A stretch of 42,611 nt of DNA, from NCBI GenBank assembly GCA_021811085.1, contig JAJZPQ010000034.1, positions 1 through 42,611 on the forward strand. The letters run 5' to 3'. Source of the DNA: Pseudomonadota bacterium (lineage in GTDB: Bacteria; Pseudomonadota; Gammaproteobacteria; Burkholderiales; SG8-39). The position numbers and the translations under genes are program-made. A model generated the notes under the pieces. It did not search any database. It had not been told where the DNA came from and worked only from the letters and a program-made list of their open reading frames with translations. Below are positions 23,279-31,409 of this stretch, in pieces; positions within the stretch are counted from its first letter, which is position 1, and each line of letters starts with the position of its first letter.

Positions 23279-23566
23279 ATGAAGAAAACCGATCTGGAAA
23301 AGAACAAGGGACTGAAGATCAACAGCGCCGTCAGCCGCTTCGGCACGCCGGGCCGCTTCGGCAAGGATGCGGGCCTCGTCGTGGATCGGCGCGAACAGCG
23401 CAAGCTCGATCAGGCGCTCGGTTTGGTCCCGTTTGCGGTCAAGCTCAACGGCGAGCTGGTGCAGCGGGTGCAGGCGCTGGCGCAAGCGCGCCAGAGCGGA
23501 TTGAGCGAGGTGGTGGCGGAGCTGCTGGAGAAGGCTTTGATGAGCGAAGTCAGCGCGAAGAAGTAG
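23279..23566 (+). CDS. Small conserved hypothetical protein
   Basis: 95 residues with GGGGAA nine bases before the ATG at 23279; an in-frame upstream ATG at 23225 gives a non-conserved extension. The N-terminal half is basic and glycine-rich (LKINSAVSRFGTPGRFGKDA, then GLVVDRREQRKLDQ). The C-terminal half, 'VPFAVKLNGELVQRVQALAQ' then 'SGLSEVVAELLEKALMSE', looks like a ribbon-helix-helix (strand, helix, turn 'SGLSE', helix), so a DNA-binding role is possible but unproven. I know similar proteins in betaproteobacteria only as uncharacterised. Its 3' end overlaps the convergent yaeQ gene by 17 bases. Confidence 0.7.
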   Translation: MKKTDLEKNKGLKINSAVSRFGTPGRFGKDAGLVVDRREQRKLDQALGLVPFAVKLNGELVQRVQALAQARQSGLSEVVAELLEKALMSEVSAKK

Positions 23567-24101
23567 CCTTGTTCACGCTCAAGTCCACCTGCACTCGGTC
23601 TTCGCTGTCGCCCAGCCAGACCTGTTCGTCCTGGATCGTGCAATTCAGGCGCATATTGCGTTGCGCGAGCTTCGCCAGTGCCTGGCTGGCGGCCGCCGGC
23701 ACCGAAATCACCGTCAGATTTTTCATCCGCGCCAGCTCGCCGCCGACCTGATTCCACCAGACGTTGGCGGCGTAACCGCCGTAGCTGTAGACGATGACTT
23801 GGCGCGCGCGTCCGCAGGCCCGGCGTATGCGTCTTTCATCGGGCTGGCCGACTTCGATCCAGAGTTCGATCGCGCCGGTCAGGTCCTTGCGCCACAGATC
23901 GGGCTCGTCGTCTGCGCTCAAGCCCTTGCCGAACGCCAAGGCTTCGTCGGCATTCAGCGCGAAGGCGAGCACGCGCAGCATCATGCGCTCATCGGTCTCC
24001 GACGGATGGCGCGCGATCGTGAGTGCGTGATCTTGGTAATAATTGCGGTCCATGTCCGCGATTTGCAGTTCGGCTTTGAAAATGGTTGCCTTCAGGGCCA
24101 T
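23550..24101 (-). CDS. yaeQ: YaeQ family protein
   Basis: 183 residues. 'MALKATIFKAELQIADMDRN' then 'YYQDHALTIARHPSETDERM' and 'LWRKDLTGAIELWIEVGQPD' are the defining YaeQ segments, and the mixed alpha/beta fold is related to PD-(D/E)xK nucleases. The conserved acidic residues fall in 'SETDERMMLR' and 'IELWIEVG', and the basic stretch 'RACGRARQVIVYSYG' follows. Family members are conserved in proteobacteria; E. coli YaeQ was linked to suppression of RfaH loss, and no catalytic role is settled. Longer upstream frames run into hairpin element copy 3 and are rejected. Confidence 0.9.
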   Translation of the reverse strand: MALKATIFKAELQIADMDRNYYQDHALTIARHPSETDERMMLRVLAFALNADEALAFGKGLSADDEPDLWRKDLTGAIELWIEVGQPDERRIRRACGRARQVIVYSYGGYAANVWWNQVGGELARMKNLTVISVPAAASQALAKLAQRNMRLNCTIQDEQVWLGDSEDRVQVDLSVNKATSSR

Positions 24102-24124
24102 AGAGTCTTTTCGGTCGCAATTTT

Positions 24125-24303
24125 GCGCGGACGAAAACCCGTCCGCGCGGATCGTCGATTGTGCACGGATGAAAAAGACATCCGTGCACAATCGACGATC
24201 TTGTAAGAAAAACAAGTCGCCGTTGTTATTAACCGTAACCGCGTTTTCTGTACGGATGAAAAGCATCCGTACAGAAAACGCGGTTGGCGCGCGTAGCGCG
24301 CAA
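24125..24303. repeat. Four-hairpin intergenic element, copy 3
   Basis: The cleanest copy. A: GCGCGGACG at 24125-24133 pairs with 24140-24148. B: perfect 22-base arms at 24150-24171 and 24179-24200, seven-base loop. Spacer of 38 bases. C: perfect 20-base arms at 24239-24258 and 24264-24283 around AAAAG. D: GCGCGC at 24287-24292 and 24296-24301, loop GTA. Same order as copies 1 and 4. It lies directly upstream of yaeQ and downstream of the parvulin gene, both on the minus strand. The B stem differs from copy 1 at paired positions on both arms, so pairing is kept. Confidence 0.9.
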
Positions 24304-24352
24304 GTCCGCTGGCGGCATGCAACAACATTCAAGCCGCCGTATACAAAACGAC

Positions 24353-24374
24353 AACGGGGGCTTGCGCCCCCGTT
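24353..24374 (-). terminator. Intrinsic terminator of the parvulin gene
   Basis: Nine-base GC-rich stem AACGGGGGC (24353-24361) / GCCCCCGTT (24366-24374) with a four-base loop, 25 bases beyond the parvulin stop on the minus strand and followed there by GTCGTTTTG. It probably ends the msrB-yciB-bolA-parvulin unit. Confidence 0.7.
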
Positions 24375-24398
24375 ATTCCGTCTCGATCTACAGCCGGG

Positions 24399-25199
24399 TT
24401 ATTCGACTTTGGCCTTCGCGCGCAGGTCGTTCACCGCTTTTTCGAATGCCGTTTCCTGCAGGCGCTGTTCCAGCTTGGGTTTCACCTGCTCGAACTCGGG
24501 GAATTTCGCCGGACGCACGTCCTCGAGCTGGATCACATGCCAGCCGAACTGCGACTGCACCGGTGTCTCGGTGTACTGTCCTTTTTGCAATTTGACCATC
24601 GCATCCGAGAACGGCTTGACGAAACCGCCGGGGAGATTCCAGTCGAGATCGCCGCCGTGGTCTTTGGAGCCGGGATCCTTGGACAGTTTCGCGAGATCCT
24701 CGAATTTCTCGCCTTTTTTCAGCTTCGCGATGATGTCTTTTGCCTCGCTTTCGTTATCCACCAGGATGTGGCGCGCCTTGTATTCCTTGTCGCCCGCCTG
24801 CGCCTTGATTTTTTCGAACTCCGCCTTCAGCGCGTCGTCCGTGACCGGATGATGCTTGAGGAAATCGGCGCGGTAGGCCTGCACCAGGATGTTGGTGCGC
24901 GCGAGCTCGATCTGGGCCACGGTATCGCCGGCCTTGTCCAGGTGCTTGTTGCGGGCTTCCTGCGCAATGGCTTCGAGCGTGATCAGGCGATCGCGAATCG
25001 CAGCGCGCAGCTCAGGCGAGTCCTTCTGCCCCTGCGCCTCCTGGGCGTGCACGATGGCATCCACGCGGCTCTTGGGGATCGCGACGCCGTTGACGGTCGC
25101 GACCTTGGCGCTTGCGGCGCCGGCTTGCGCCAGGGCGAGGCCCGGTGCCGATAGCGCGATGGCCAAGGCCAAGGTCAGGCGGGGGAGTGTGGGCTGCAT
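24399..25199 (-). CDS. Periplasmic parvulin-type peptidyl-prolyl isomerase
   Basis: 266 residues from the ATG at 25199, which has GAGGAAC upstream. A signal peptide is clear: MQPTLPRLTLALAIALSAPG, then LALAQA with a likely cut near residue 25. The N-terminal SurA/PrsA-like helical part (about 30-130, with 'VNGVAIPKSRVDAIVHAQEA') is followed by a rotamase domain at about 140-235: 'EYKARHILVDNESEAKDIIA', 'FEDLAKLSKDPGSKDHGGDL' and 'VQSQFGWHVIQLEDVR'. It assists folding of exported proteins by cis-trans isomerisation of prolyl bonds. It is the last gene of a conserved unit with bolA, yciB and msrB, 16 bases after bolA. Confidence 0.92.
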   Translation of the reverse strand: MQPTLPRLTLALAIALSAPGLALAQAGAASAKVATVNGVAIPKSRVDAIVHAQEAQGQKDSPELRAAIRDRLITLEAIAQEARNKHLDKAGDTVAQIELARTNILVQAYRADFLKHHPVTDDALKAEFEKIKAQAGDKEYKARHILVDNESEAKDIIAKLKKGEKFEDLAKLSKDPGSKDHGGDLDWNLPGGFVKPFSDAMVKLQKGQYTETPVQSQFGWHVIQLEDVRPAKFPEFEQVKPKLEQRLQETAFEKAVNDLRAKAKVE

Positions 25200-25215
25200 G
25201 GTTGTTCCTCTGTTT

Positions 25216-25500
25216 TTACTGCGGTTGTGAAAAATCATTCGCTTCCCCCGGCGCGTAGGCGCGGATGGCGAGTGCGTGGATTTGCTGCTGCATCATGGGA
25301 CCGAGCGCGCTATAGATCAGGCGGTGGCGCGTCACCGTGTTTTGGCCTGCAAACTGCGGCGATTCTATGGTGAGCGAATAATGGCCGCCGCCGCCTTTCG
25401 CGCCTTCGTGGCCGGCATGCTTGGCGCTGTCGTCCCTGAGCACCAGCCGGCTGGGTTGCAGCGTCGCCAGTTTTTGCTCGATGGCCTGGGTCACGTTCAT
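25216..25500 (-). CDS. bolA: BolA/IbaG-family protein
   Basis: 94 residues. 'IEQKLATLQPSRLVLRDDSA' (first helix and strand), 'KHAGHEGAKGGGGHYSLTIE' (glycine/histidine-rich loop) and 'TRHRLIYSALGPMMQQQIHA' with 'LAIRAYAPGE' form the complete BolA class II KH-like fold. The conserved histidine of 'TRHRLIY' and those of the loop are the residues that share a 2Fe-2S cluster with monothiol glutaredoxins. The role is iron-sulfur trafficking or stress-linked regulation. It starts eight bases after yciB and ends 16 bases before the parvulin gene, the usual order in betaproteobacteria. Confidence 0.92.
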   Translation of the reverse strand: MNVTQAIEQKLATLQPSRLVLRDDSAKHAGHEGAKGGGGHYSLTIESPQFAGQNTVTRHRLIYSALGPMMQQQIHALAIRAYAPGEANDFSQPQ

Positions 25501-25507
25501 GCGCGCC

Positions 25508-26047
25508 TCACTTGGCTTCCTTCTGTTCCACGTATTTGGCCAGGAAAAATCCCTGCCCGATCACGAACGCCAGCATCAGTCCCATGCCGCCGAACAGCTT
25601 GAAATTGACCCAGGTGTCGGTCGGGTAGTTGAAGGCTACGTAGAGATTGAGGCAACCCATACCGGCAAAAAACCCGGCCCAGCTGAAATTGAGCTTGTTC
25701 CAGGCCGGATCCGGCATCTGAATCTGCTCTCCGAGCATGGTGCGTATCAGGTTCTTGCGGAAGAACAGTGCGCTGCCCGTGAGCACGCAGGCGAACATCC
25801 AATACAGCACCGTCGGCTTCCACTTGATGAAGGTTTCGTCGTGCAACAGCAAGGTGGCGCTGCCGAACACGACGATGATGGCCAGGCTCACCCACAGCAT
25901 GGCATCGATCTTGCGTCCGCGCAGCCACAGCCAGCCGATCTGGGCGAAACTCGCGGCAATAGCGACTCCGGTGGCAACATAGATCCCCTGCAGCTTGAAT
26001 GCAATGAAGAACAGGATGACCGGAAACATGTCGAACAAAAATTTCAT
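25508..26047 (-). CDS. yciB: YciB/IspZ septation-type inner-membrane protein
   Basis: 179 residues with about five membrane segments. The start '[20 protein letters not shown]' and later '[19 protein letters not shown]'-like region (here [20 protein letters not shown]) with '[20 protein letters not shown]' and '[20 protein letters not shown]' are diagnostic of the family. YciB interacts with cell-division and elongation proteins and affects envelope integrity in E. coli; the older name septation protein A comes from Shigella. No signal peptide is cleaved. It is the second gene in the msrB-yciB-bolA-parvulin unit, 121 bases after msrB. Confidence 0.93.
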   Translation of the reverse strand: MKFLFDMFPVILFFIAFKLQGIYVATGVAIAASFAQIGWLWLRGRKIDAMLWVSLAIIVVFGSATLLLHDETFIKWKPTVLYWMFACVLTGSALFFRKNLIRTMLGEQIQMPDPAWNKLNFSWAGFFAGMGCLNLYVAFNYPTDTWVNFKLFGGMGLMLAFVIGQGFFLAKYVEQKEAK

Positions 26048-26168
26048 GGGCGTGGATTATAACAGGCTTGGATGGCCGCACCGCCTCGGCGCGGGGGTGC
26101 GGAGTGCGGGCGCGGTGCGGAAGCTTCTGGCGCGCTGGGATGGATGTGTAAGTGATTGATGGAAATAG

Positions 26169-26561
26169 TTATTGCTCAAGCTTGAGCGAGGCGGAATTGA
26201 TGCAATAGCGCAGCCCGGTCGGCGCGGGTCCGTCATCGAACACATGGCCCAGGTGGGCATCGCAGCTCGCACACACCGCTTCGGTGCGCTGCATGAAATG
26301 GCTGTGATCCTCGACTGTCTTCACCGCTTCGGTTGAGACCGGTTGCCAATAGCTGGGCCAGCCCGAGCCGGAATCGAATTTGTGCGAGGAACTGAACAGC
26401 GGCGCGCCGCAGCAGATGCATTTATACGTGCCGCTGTCCTTGCAGTCGTTGTATTCGCCCGTGAACGGGCGCTCGGTGGCCTTGCGGCGCGTGACTTCGA
26501 ACTGCTCGTCGCTGAGCTGTTTGCGCCACTCGGCGTCGGGTTTCACTATTTTCGCAGACAT
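26169..26561 (-). CDS. msrB: Peptide-methionine (R)-S-oxide reductase
   Basis: 130 residues with a strong GGAGGAG before the ATG. The catalytic nucleophile is Cys120 in '[11 protein letters not shown]'. The structural zinc is held by two CxxC pairs, Cys48/Cys51 ([11 protein letters not shown]) and Cys97/Cys100 ([12 protein letters not shown]). Substrate-binding residues are seen in '[14 protein letters not shown]' and '[13 protein letters not shown]'. The enzyme reduces methionine-R-sulfoxide in damaged proteins and is cytosolic, since there is no signal peptide. It is the first gene of the minus-strand unit; a hairpin in its leader lies 18-37 bases before the start. Confidence 0.95.
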   Translation of the reverse strand: MSAKIVKPDAEWRKQLSDEQFEVTRRKATERPFTGEYNDCKDSGTYKCICCGAPLFSSSHKFDSGSGWPSYWQPVSTEAVKTVEDHSHFMQRTEAVCASCDAHLGHVFDDGPAPTGLRYCINSASLKLEQ

Positions 26562-26579
26562 TCGCTTTTCGCTCCTCCG

Positions 26580-26598
26580 TTAGCGGCCTTGCCGCTAA
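26580..26598. promoter_or_regulatory. Inverted repeat in the msrB leader
   Basis: TTAGCGGC / GCCGCTAA arms of eight bases around a three-base loop, just upstream of the msrB ribosome site on the minus strand and about 100 bases upstream of the divergent AhpD-like gene. It is too far from any stop codon to be a terminator, so an operator or leader hairpin is more likely. Confidence 0.5.
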
Positions 26599-26701
26599 TA
26601 AAATTGGACAGCAACAATCATACATGGTTGCAGCTGCGTCAGAATTTCGTCTCCCCGGGCTTACACTACAATTGCCCGATACATTCACAAGGAGAACCGG
26701 C

Positions 26702-27103
26702 ATGCCCATGGTCAGGATGGTCGAATACGACAATGCAGGGCCCGAAGTCAAGGCGGTCTACGACGACATCATGGCAACGCGCAAGAGCAATTGGGTCAAT
26801 AATTTCTGGAAAACCCTGGCGAGCCACCCGCCTACGCTCAGGCGCATCTGGGCCGGGGTGAAGGAGGTGATGAGCCCGGGCAGGCTGGACCCGCTGACCA
26901 AGGAGATGATCTACGTCGCGGTGAGCGCCACCAACAACTGCGAATACTGCATCCACTCCCACATCGCCTCGGCGCGGGCCAAGGGCATGACCGACGAAAT
27001 GCTGGGCGAGCTGTTGGCGGTCGCCGGCATGGCCAACCAGACCAACCGGCTCGCCAACGGCTACCAGGTTCCGGTCGACGCGCAGTTTAAACCGCCGGCT
27101 TAA
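26702..27103 (+). CDS. Carboxymuconolactone-decarboxylase/AhpD-like protein
   Basis: 133 residues with AAGGAGAACCGGC before the ATG. It carries the AhpD-type active site E-x11-C-x2-C-x3-H: Glu68, Cys80, Cys83 and His87 in 'EMIYVAVSATNNCEYCIHSH'. Proteins with this motif are usually small disulfide-exchanging peroxidases or thiol reductases rather than true 4-carboxymuconolactone decarboxylases, which lack the CxxC. The likely task is defence against peroxide, in keeping with the divergent msrB. It overlaps the 3' end of the convergent selO gene by four bases. Confidence 0.87.
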   Translation: MPMVRMVEYDNAGPEVKAVYDDIMATRKSNWVNNFWKTLASHPPTLRRIWAGVKEVMSPGRLDPLTKEMIYVAVSATNNCEYCIHSHIASARAKGMTDEMLGELLAVAGMANQTNRLANGYQVPVDAQFKPPA

Positions 27104-28593
27104 GAGGAGCAGCTTACGGCAAGCGCGGACGCCCATTGTGGCGCGGGTTCGGCGTAGGCCTGCATGCCCGGCTGCTCGTCGTAGGGCCGTGACAGGACCA
27201 GCGTCAATCGCTCGATTTCGCTGTAATCGCGCTCGTCCGCCGCTTTGCGTATTGCAGTTTCGGCGAGGTAATTGCGCAGCACATACTTCGGATTGACGCG
27301 GTCCATGCGCGCCTTGCGCGCGCCGTCCGCGCTTTGTTCCAGCGCCAGGCGCGTGCGGTAGCGTGCCAGCCAGTCGGCGTAAGCCGCGCCGTCCGCGAAC
27401 AGTTCGCGCAGCGCCGCGTTGCCGGCGCCATGCGCCGAATCGAAATTGGCCAGGCGGCGGAAGCAATTGCTGTAGTCGATGCGGTCCTGGTGCAGCAGCT
27501 GCAACAGATCCTTGATCAGCGCCGCGTCCTCGCCCTGTTCGGTGGCCAGCCCGAGTTTGGCGCGCATCAGCGCCAGGTAATGCCGCTCGTACTGCGCCTC
27601 GTAGGCTTCGAGCGCGGACTGCGCTTGCTCGACTTCGAACAAAGGCAGCAATGCCTGGGCCAGGCAATACAGATTCCAGTGGGCGACGCGCGGCTGCATG
27701 TTGTAGGCGTAGCGGCCGGAATGGTCGGAGTGGTTGCAGACGTGGCCCCAGTCGAAGCCTTCGATGAAGCCGTAGGGGCCGTAGTCTATGGTGAGGCCGA
27801 GGATGGACATGTTGTCGGTGTTCATCACGCCATGGCAGAAACCCACCGCCTGCCATTGCGCGATGAGCTGTGCCGTGCGGGCGATGACCGCGCGCAGCAG
27901 TTCCAGATAAGGCTCATCCGCTTCGCGCAGCTGCGGATAATGCCGCTCGATGACGTAATCGGCCAGCGTCTGCACATGTTCGTGCTGGCGGCGCGAGGAA
28001 AACAGCTCGAACGTGCCGAAGCGCACATGGCTGCGCGCCATGCGTGTGAGCACGGCCGCAGACTCGACGTTCTCGCGGATCACCGGCTGGTCGCTGCCGA
28101 CGATCGCAAGCGCACGCGTGGTCGGGATGCCCAGAGCATGCATGGCCTCGGAGCAGAGATATTCGCGGATGGTCGAGCGCAGCACCGCGCGGCCGTCGCC
28201 CATGCGCGAGTAGGGCGTCTGGCCGGCGCCCTTCAACTGCAAATCCCAGGCGCCTTGCGCCGCGGTGGCCTCGCCCAGCAGGATCGCGCGCCCGTCGCCG
28301 AGCTCCGGCACGAACACGCCGAACTGGTGCCCCGCGTATATGGCAGCGAGCGGGTCGAAGCCGGGCAGCAGGCGGTTGCCGCAGAAGATTTCGGCGAACT
28401 CCCCGCGCTGCGCCTCTTCCGCAGCGAGCCCGATCAGCTCGGCCGCGGCCGGGTTGAACGCGACCAGATAGGGGTCGGGCAGGGGCGTAGGCGCAAGCCT
28501 GGTGTAGAACGCCGGCGGCAGGCGGCCATAGCGGTTGTCAAAGCGCAGTTCCTCCAGCCTGACCGCGCCGAGTTCAGCCCTTCCGATATTCAC
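27100..28593 (-). CDS. selO: SelO/YdiU protein adenylyltransferase (pseudokinase)
   Basis: 497 residues, full length for the family. Recognised from 'FDNRYGRLPPAFYTRLAPTP', 'IYAGHQFGVFVPELGDGRAI', 'LQLKGAGQTPYSRMGDGRAV', 'REYLCSEAMHALGIPTTRAL' and the active-site stretch 'FCHGVMNTDNMSILGLTIDY' with Asn and Asp for metal binding, plus the terminal 'SCSS'. SelO has a kinase fold with flipped ATP and transfers AMP to Ser, Thr or Tyr of target proteins, including redox proteins such as glutaredoxin in E. coli. The terminal cysteine is a selenocysteine in eukaryotic relatives; here it is Cys. It starts inside the 3' end of the enoyl-CoA hydratase gene (20-base overlap). Confidence 0.96.
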   Translation of the reverse strand: MNIGRAELGAVRLEELRFDNRYGRLPPAFYTRLAPTPLPDPYLVAFNPAAAELIGLAAEEAQRGEFAEIFCGNRLLPGFDPLAAIYAGHQFGVFVPELGDGRAILLGEATAAQGAWDLQLKGAGQTPYSRMGDGRAVLRSTIREYLCSEAMHALGIPTTRALAIVGSDQPVIRENVESAAVLTRMARSHVRFGTFELFSSRRQHEHVQTLADYVIERHYPQLREADEPYLELLRAVIARTAQLIAQWQAVGFCHGVMNTDNMSILGLTIDYGPYGFIEGFDWGHVCNHSDHSGRYAYNMQPRVAHWNLYCLAQALLPLFEVEQAQSALEAYEAQYERHYLALMRAKLGLATEQGEDAALIKDLLQLLHQDRIDYSNCFRRLANFDSAHGAGNAALRELFADGAAYADWLARYRTRLALEQSADGARKARMDRVNPKYVLRNYLAETAIRKAADERDYSEIERLTLVLSRPYDEQPGMQAYAEPAPQWASALAVSCSS

Positions 28594-29293
28594 TAATGCG
28601 TTCCTTCAAGCCTGGTTCGAGCGCGGAGCGTATCAGATCGGCCAGGTCGGCGGTCCGGGAATCCGTCACAGTGGCGGCGTAAAGTCTGGCTGCTGCCGCC
28701 GGCGACAGCTGCTCGGCCGCAGCCGCTGCGCGCTCGATCAGCGCAGGCCAGGATTGCGGGGCGGCAATCTCGTGCAAGAAGCCCAGGCGCAAGGCCTCTT
28801 CGGTGCCGAAAGTCTTGCTCGCCGCGAGCAGGCCGCGTGCCGCGTCGCCGCCGATGCGCGCAGCCAGCCGGCGCGTGCCCAGTTGCAGTCCGAATTTCAG
28901 CCCAGGCATGCGAAACTGCGCATCGGGCGCGGCGATGCGGCTGCCGCAGGCGAGGATGAGGTCTACGCCCGCGCCGAAATTCTTGCCCTGCGCCAGGGCC
29001 AGCGTGGCGAAAGGCGCATGGTATACGGCCTGCAGCAACAGCTCGATGCGCGCAAAGCGCTGCAGCAGATCCCCCTCGGACGCCTGCTCGCAGCCGCCGA
29101 AATCGAAGCCGGCGCAGAAATTGCGGCCATTGCCTTTGAGCACCAACAGGCGCGTGCCGTCGTGTTGCGCAGCCGCTACGGCCGCGGCCAGCGCGTCCAC
29201 CAGCCCGGCGTCGAGCGCATTGGCCTTATCCGGGCGGTCGAGCGTAAGCGTGGTGACCGCGGCTTTTTTTTCGATCAGTAGTTCCTGGTTCAT
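28574..29293 (-). CDS. Enoyl-CoA hydratase/isomerase family protein
   Basis: 239 residues of crotonase fold. 'VTTLTLDRPDKANALDAGLV' opens the domain. Oxyanion-hole segments are 'GRNFCAGFDFGG' (about 56-67) and 'ALAQGKNFGAGVDLILACGS'. At the positions of the two hydratase glutamates it has Val-Asp (GAGVDL) and Gly-Leu (RMPGLKFGLQL), so neither Glu is kept. The reaction is therefore probably not simple hydration; thioesterase, isomerase or decarboxylase activity, or a divergent hydratase, are all possible. It overlaps selO by 20 bases and is likely cotranscribed with it, an association I cannot explain by pathway. Confidence 0.82.
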   Translation of the reverse strand: MNQELLIEKKAAVTTLTLDRPDKANALDAGLVDALAAAVAAAQHDGTRLLVLKGNGRNFCAGFDFGGCEQASEGDLLQRFARIELLLQAVYHAPFATLALAQGKNFGAGVDLILACGSRIAAPDAQFRMPGLKFGLQLGTRRLAARIGGDAARGLLAASKTFGTEEALRLGFLHEIAAPQSWPALIERAAAAAEQLSPAAAARLYAATVTDSRTADLADLIRSALEPGLKERISEYRKG

Positions 29294-29340
29294 GCTCTTA
29301 GAATACCATCCCTCAATTATTGAACCGACGGAGTATAACC

Positions 29341-29952
29341 ATGGGCGAACTGGTCTATGTCATCGGCATGAGCGCAGTGGCGATCAGCGCGATTACCGGC
29401 GTGCTGGAGGCGGGGCGCAAGCCGATCGACCTGTTCGGCGTGGTGCTGGTGGCGTTGACTTCGGCGCTGGGCGGCGGCACCATCCGCGACTTGCTGCTGG
29501 CGCGGCCGGTGTTCTGGGTGGCCGATCAGACTTACCTGGTGGCCGCGATCGCCGCCGGCGTGGCGACGTTCGTGCTGGTGCGCCTGGCGCGCTTGCCGGT
29601 GAACCTGTTCCTGGTGCCCGATGCGCTCGGCCTGGCGCTGTTTACGATTATCGGCACCCAGGTCGCCATGGGCCACGAGGTGCCTTGGTTCGTCGCCAGT
29701 TTTCTCGGCGTGGTCACGGGTGTGTTCGGCGGCGTGCTGCGCGACATCCTGTGCAACGAAGTGCCGCTGGTATTCACCGGCGAACTGTACGCCACCGCGT
29801 CCTGGGCCGGCGCCATGGTGTTCATCGCGCTGCTGCATGCCGGCATCGCCGCATCGCTTGCAAGCGGGCTCGCGATGGCGGCGATTTTCCTCACGCGTGT
29901 CGCCGCCATCCACTGGCATCTCACGCTGCCGAGCTTCGCCGCGAAAGCGTGA
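29341..29952 (+). CDS. TRIC-type cation channel family (UPF0126) membrane protein
   Basis: 203 residues and about seven membrane segments, arranged as two similar halves. The first repeat holds 'VVLVALTSALGGGTIRDLLL' and the second 'SFLGVVTGVFGGVLRDILCN'; the paired GGGxxRD / GGxxRD motifs are the signature of UPF0126 proteins, bacterial relatives of trimeric intracellular cation channels. In bacteria the transported ion is uncertain (potassium has been shown for homologues; glycine transport has also been proposed). The ATG at 29341 is preferred over one at 29320, because it starts directly before the first helix and has CGGAGTATAACC upstream. It is convergent with boxB, 19 bases apart. Confidence 0.9.
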   Translation: MGELVYVIGMSAVAISAITGVLEAGRKPIDLFGVVLVALTSALGGGTIRDLLLARPVFWVADQTYLVAAIAAGVATFVLVRLARLPVNLFLVPDALGLALFTIIGTQVAMGHEVPWFVASFLGVVTGVFGGVLRDILCNEVPLVFTGELYATASWAGAMVFIALLHAGIAASLASGLAMAAIFLTRVAAIHWHLTLPSFAAKA

Positions 29953-29971
29953 GCGCCGGCCGCGCAGGGCT

Positions 29972-31399
29972 TCAGGACAGCCGCACGTACTCGTAATCCA
30001 GGCCGAGGTTGTTGATGCCGCGATCGGGCGGCGCCACCCAGCCCGCCATCTTGCCGGGCGCGGTCACGCGCTGCATCAGGCTGGTCACATAAGCTCTGTC
30101 GGCGTTTGAGGGCAGCCAGTCGGACAGGCTGCGCTCGTACGCCTCGCGCGCAAGTATGCGGCCCTCGGGATCGGTAGGCACGTTGGCCCAGGCGCCGATG
30201 CTGCGGCGAAAATGCGTCGAAGGCAGTTTGAGGCGGAACGCGTGACCGGCTTTCTGGATCTGCATGTTCCAGCGCTTCAGGCCAATTTCGCAGTCGCGCA
30301 CATAGGCTTCGCGCAGCACCTCGTTCATCGCATTGCGCATGCCTACCGTCTCTTTCTTCACGCCGCCGCTGCCGTCCGGCGTTTCCAATTCATACGTGGC
30401 ATCGGTGCAGACATGGTCCTGGTACTGGGTGGTTTCGTCCGGCCGACCCTTGATGCCGTTGGCGAAGGAACTCGCGGCATTGGAGGACACTTCGGAACCG
30501 AACAGGTCGAGCGAGGAGCTGAACCAGAAATTGAGATAGCGCTGCAACAGCGGTAAATCGACCACGCCTTCGCGCCGCAGCGCCTGCACGTCGTCGGTGC
30601 CGAGCTGCTTCATCACTTCGAGCGTGCGCCGGATCACGCGGGCGATGCCGGTCTCGCCGACGAACATGTGGTGCGCTTCCTCGGTGAGCATGAAGCGGCA
30701 GGTGCGCGCGAGCGGGTCGAAGCTCGATTCGGCCAGGCTTTTGAGCTGGAACTTGCCATCGCGGTCGGTGAAATAAGTGAAGCAGAAGAACGACAGCCAA
30801 TCCGAGATCGGTTCGTTGAAGGTGCCGAGAATGCGCGGCTTGTCCGCATCGCCGGAGTGGCGCGCGAGCAGTTCTTCGGCTTCCTCGCGTCCGTCGCGGC
30901 CGAAATGCGCGTGCAGCAGATATACCATGGCCCACAGGTGGCGTCCTTCCTCCACGTTCACCTGGAACAGGTTGCGCAGATCGTACAGCGAAGGGCAGGT
31001 GTGGCCGAGCAGATGCTGCTGCTCGACCGAAGCGGGTTCGGTGTCGCCCTGGGTCACGATCAGGCGGCGGAACTGGGAGCGGAATTCGCCCGGCACCTGC
31101 TGCCACGCCGGTTCGCCGTAGCTGTCGCCGAAGCCGATGCGGCGGTCGGGGATTGCGTCGGCGAGGAATATGCCCCAGCGGTAGTCGGGCATTTTGACCG
31201 CGCCGTAGCTGGCCCAGCCCTGCGCGTCCACGCCGACCGCGGTGCGCAGATACACGTCGGAGGCGGCAAAATCGTTCGGCCCCATGTCGCGCCACCAGTC
31301 CAGAAACCTCGGCTGCCAGTGCTCGAGCGCGCGCTGCAGCGTGCGGTCGCCTGCCAGATTGACGTTGTTGGGTATCTTTTCGCTGTAGTTGATTGCCAT
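29972..31399 (-). CDS. boxB: Benzoyl-CoA 2,3-epoxidase, oxygenase subunit BoxB
   Basis: 475 residues, full length for BoxB. The class I diiron oxygenase helices are visible in 'EEGRHLWAMVYLLHAHFGRD' (Glu and His pair), 'DPLARTCRFMLTEEAHHMFV' (E-x2-H) and surrounding segments. The start 'YSEKIPNNVNLAGDRTLQRA' and 'WQPRFLDWWRDMGPNDFAAS' match known BoxB proteins. It converts benzoyl-CoA and O2 to the 2,3-epoxide, with electrons from the BoxA reductase in characterised systems. It is the last gene of the boxR-boxC-boxB unit, ten bases after boxC. No boxA gene is seen in the window. Confidence 0.96.
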   Translation of the reverse strand: MAINYSEKIPNNVNLAGDRTLQRALEHWQPRFLDWWRDMGPNDFAASDVYLRTAVGVDAQGWASYGAVKMPDYRWGIFLADAIPDRRIGFGDSYGEPAWQQVPGEFRSQFRRLIVTQGDTEPASVEQQHLLGHTCPSLYDLRNLFQVNVEEGRHLWAMVYLLHAHFGRDGREEAEELLARHSGDADKPRILGTFNEPISDWLSFFCFTYFTDRDGKFQLKSLAESSFDPLARTCRFMLTEEAHHMFVGETGIARVIRRTLEVMKQLGTDDVQALRREGVVDLPLLQRYLNFWFSSSLDLFGSEVSSNAASSFANGIKGRPDETTQYQDHVCTDATYELETPDGSGGVKKETVGMRNAMNEVLREAYVRDCEIGLKRWNMQIQKAGHAFRLKLPSTHFRRSIGAWANVPTDPEGRILAREAYERSLSDWLPSNADRAYVTSLMQRVTAPGKMAGWVAPPDRGINNLGLDYEYVRLS

Positions 31400-31409
31400 G
31401 TCTGCGCTC

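Noticed and set aside
26702-27103. True 4-carboxymuconolactone decarboxylase of the protocatechuate pathway
   Set aside because: It has the AhpD-type E-x11-CxxC-x3-H site and no pca genes are nearby.
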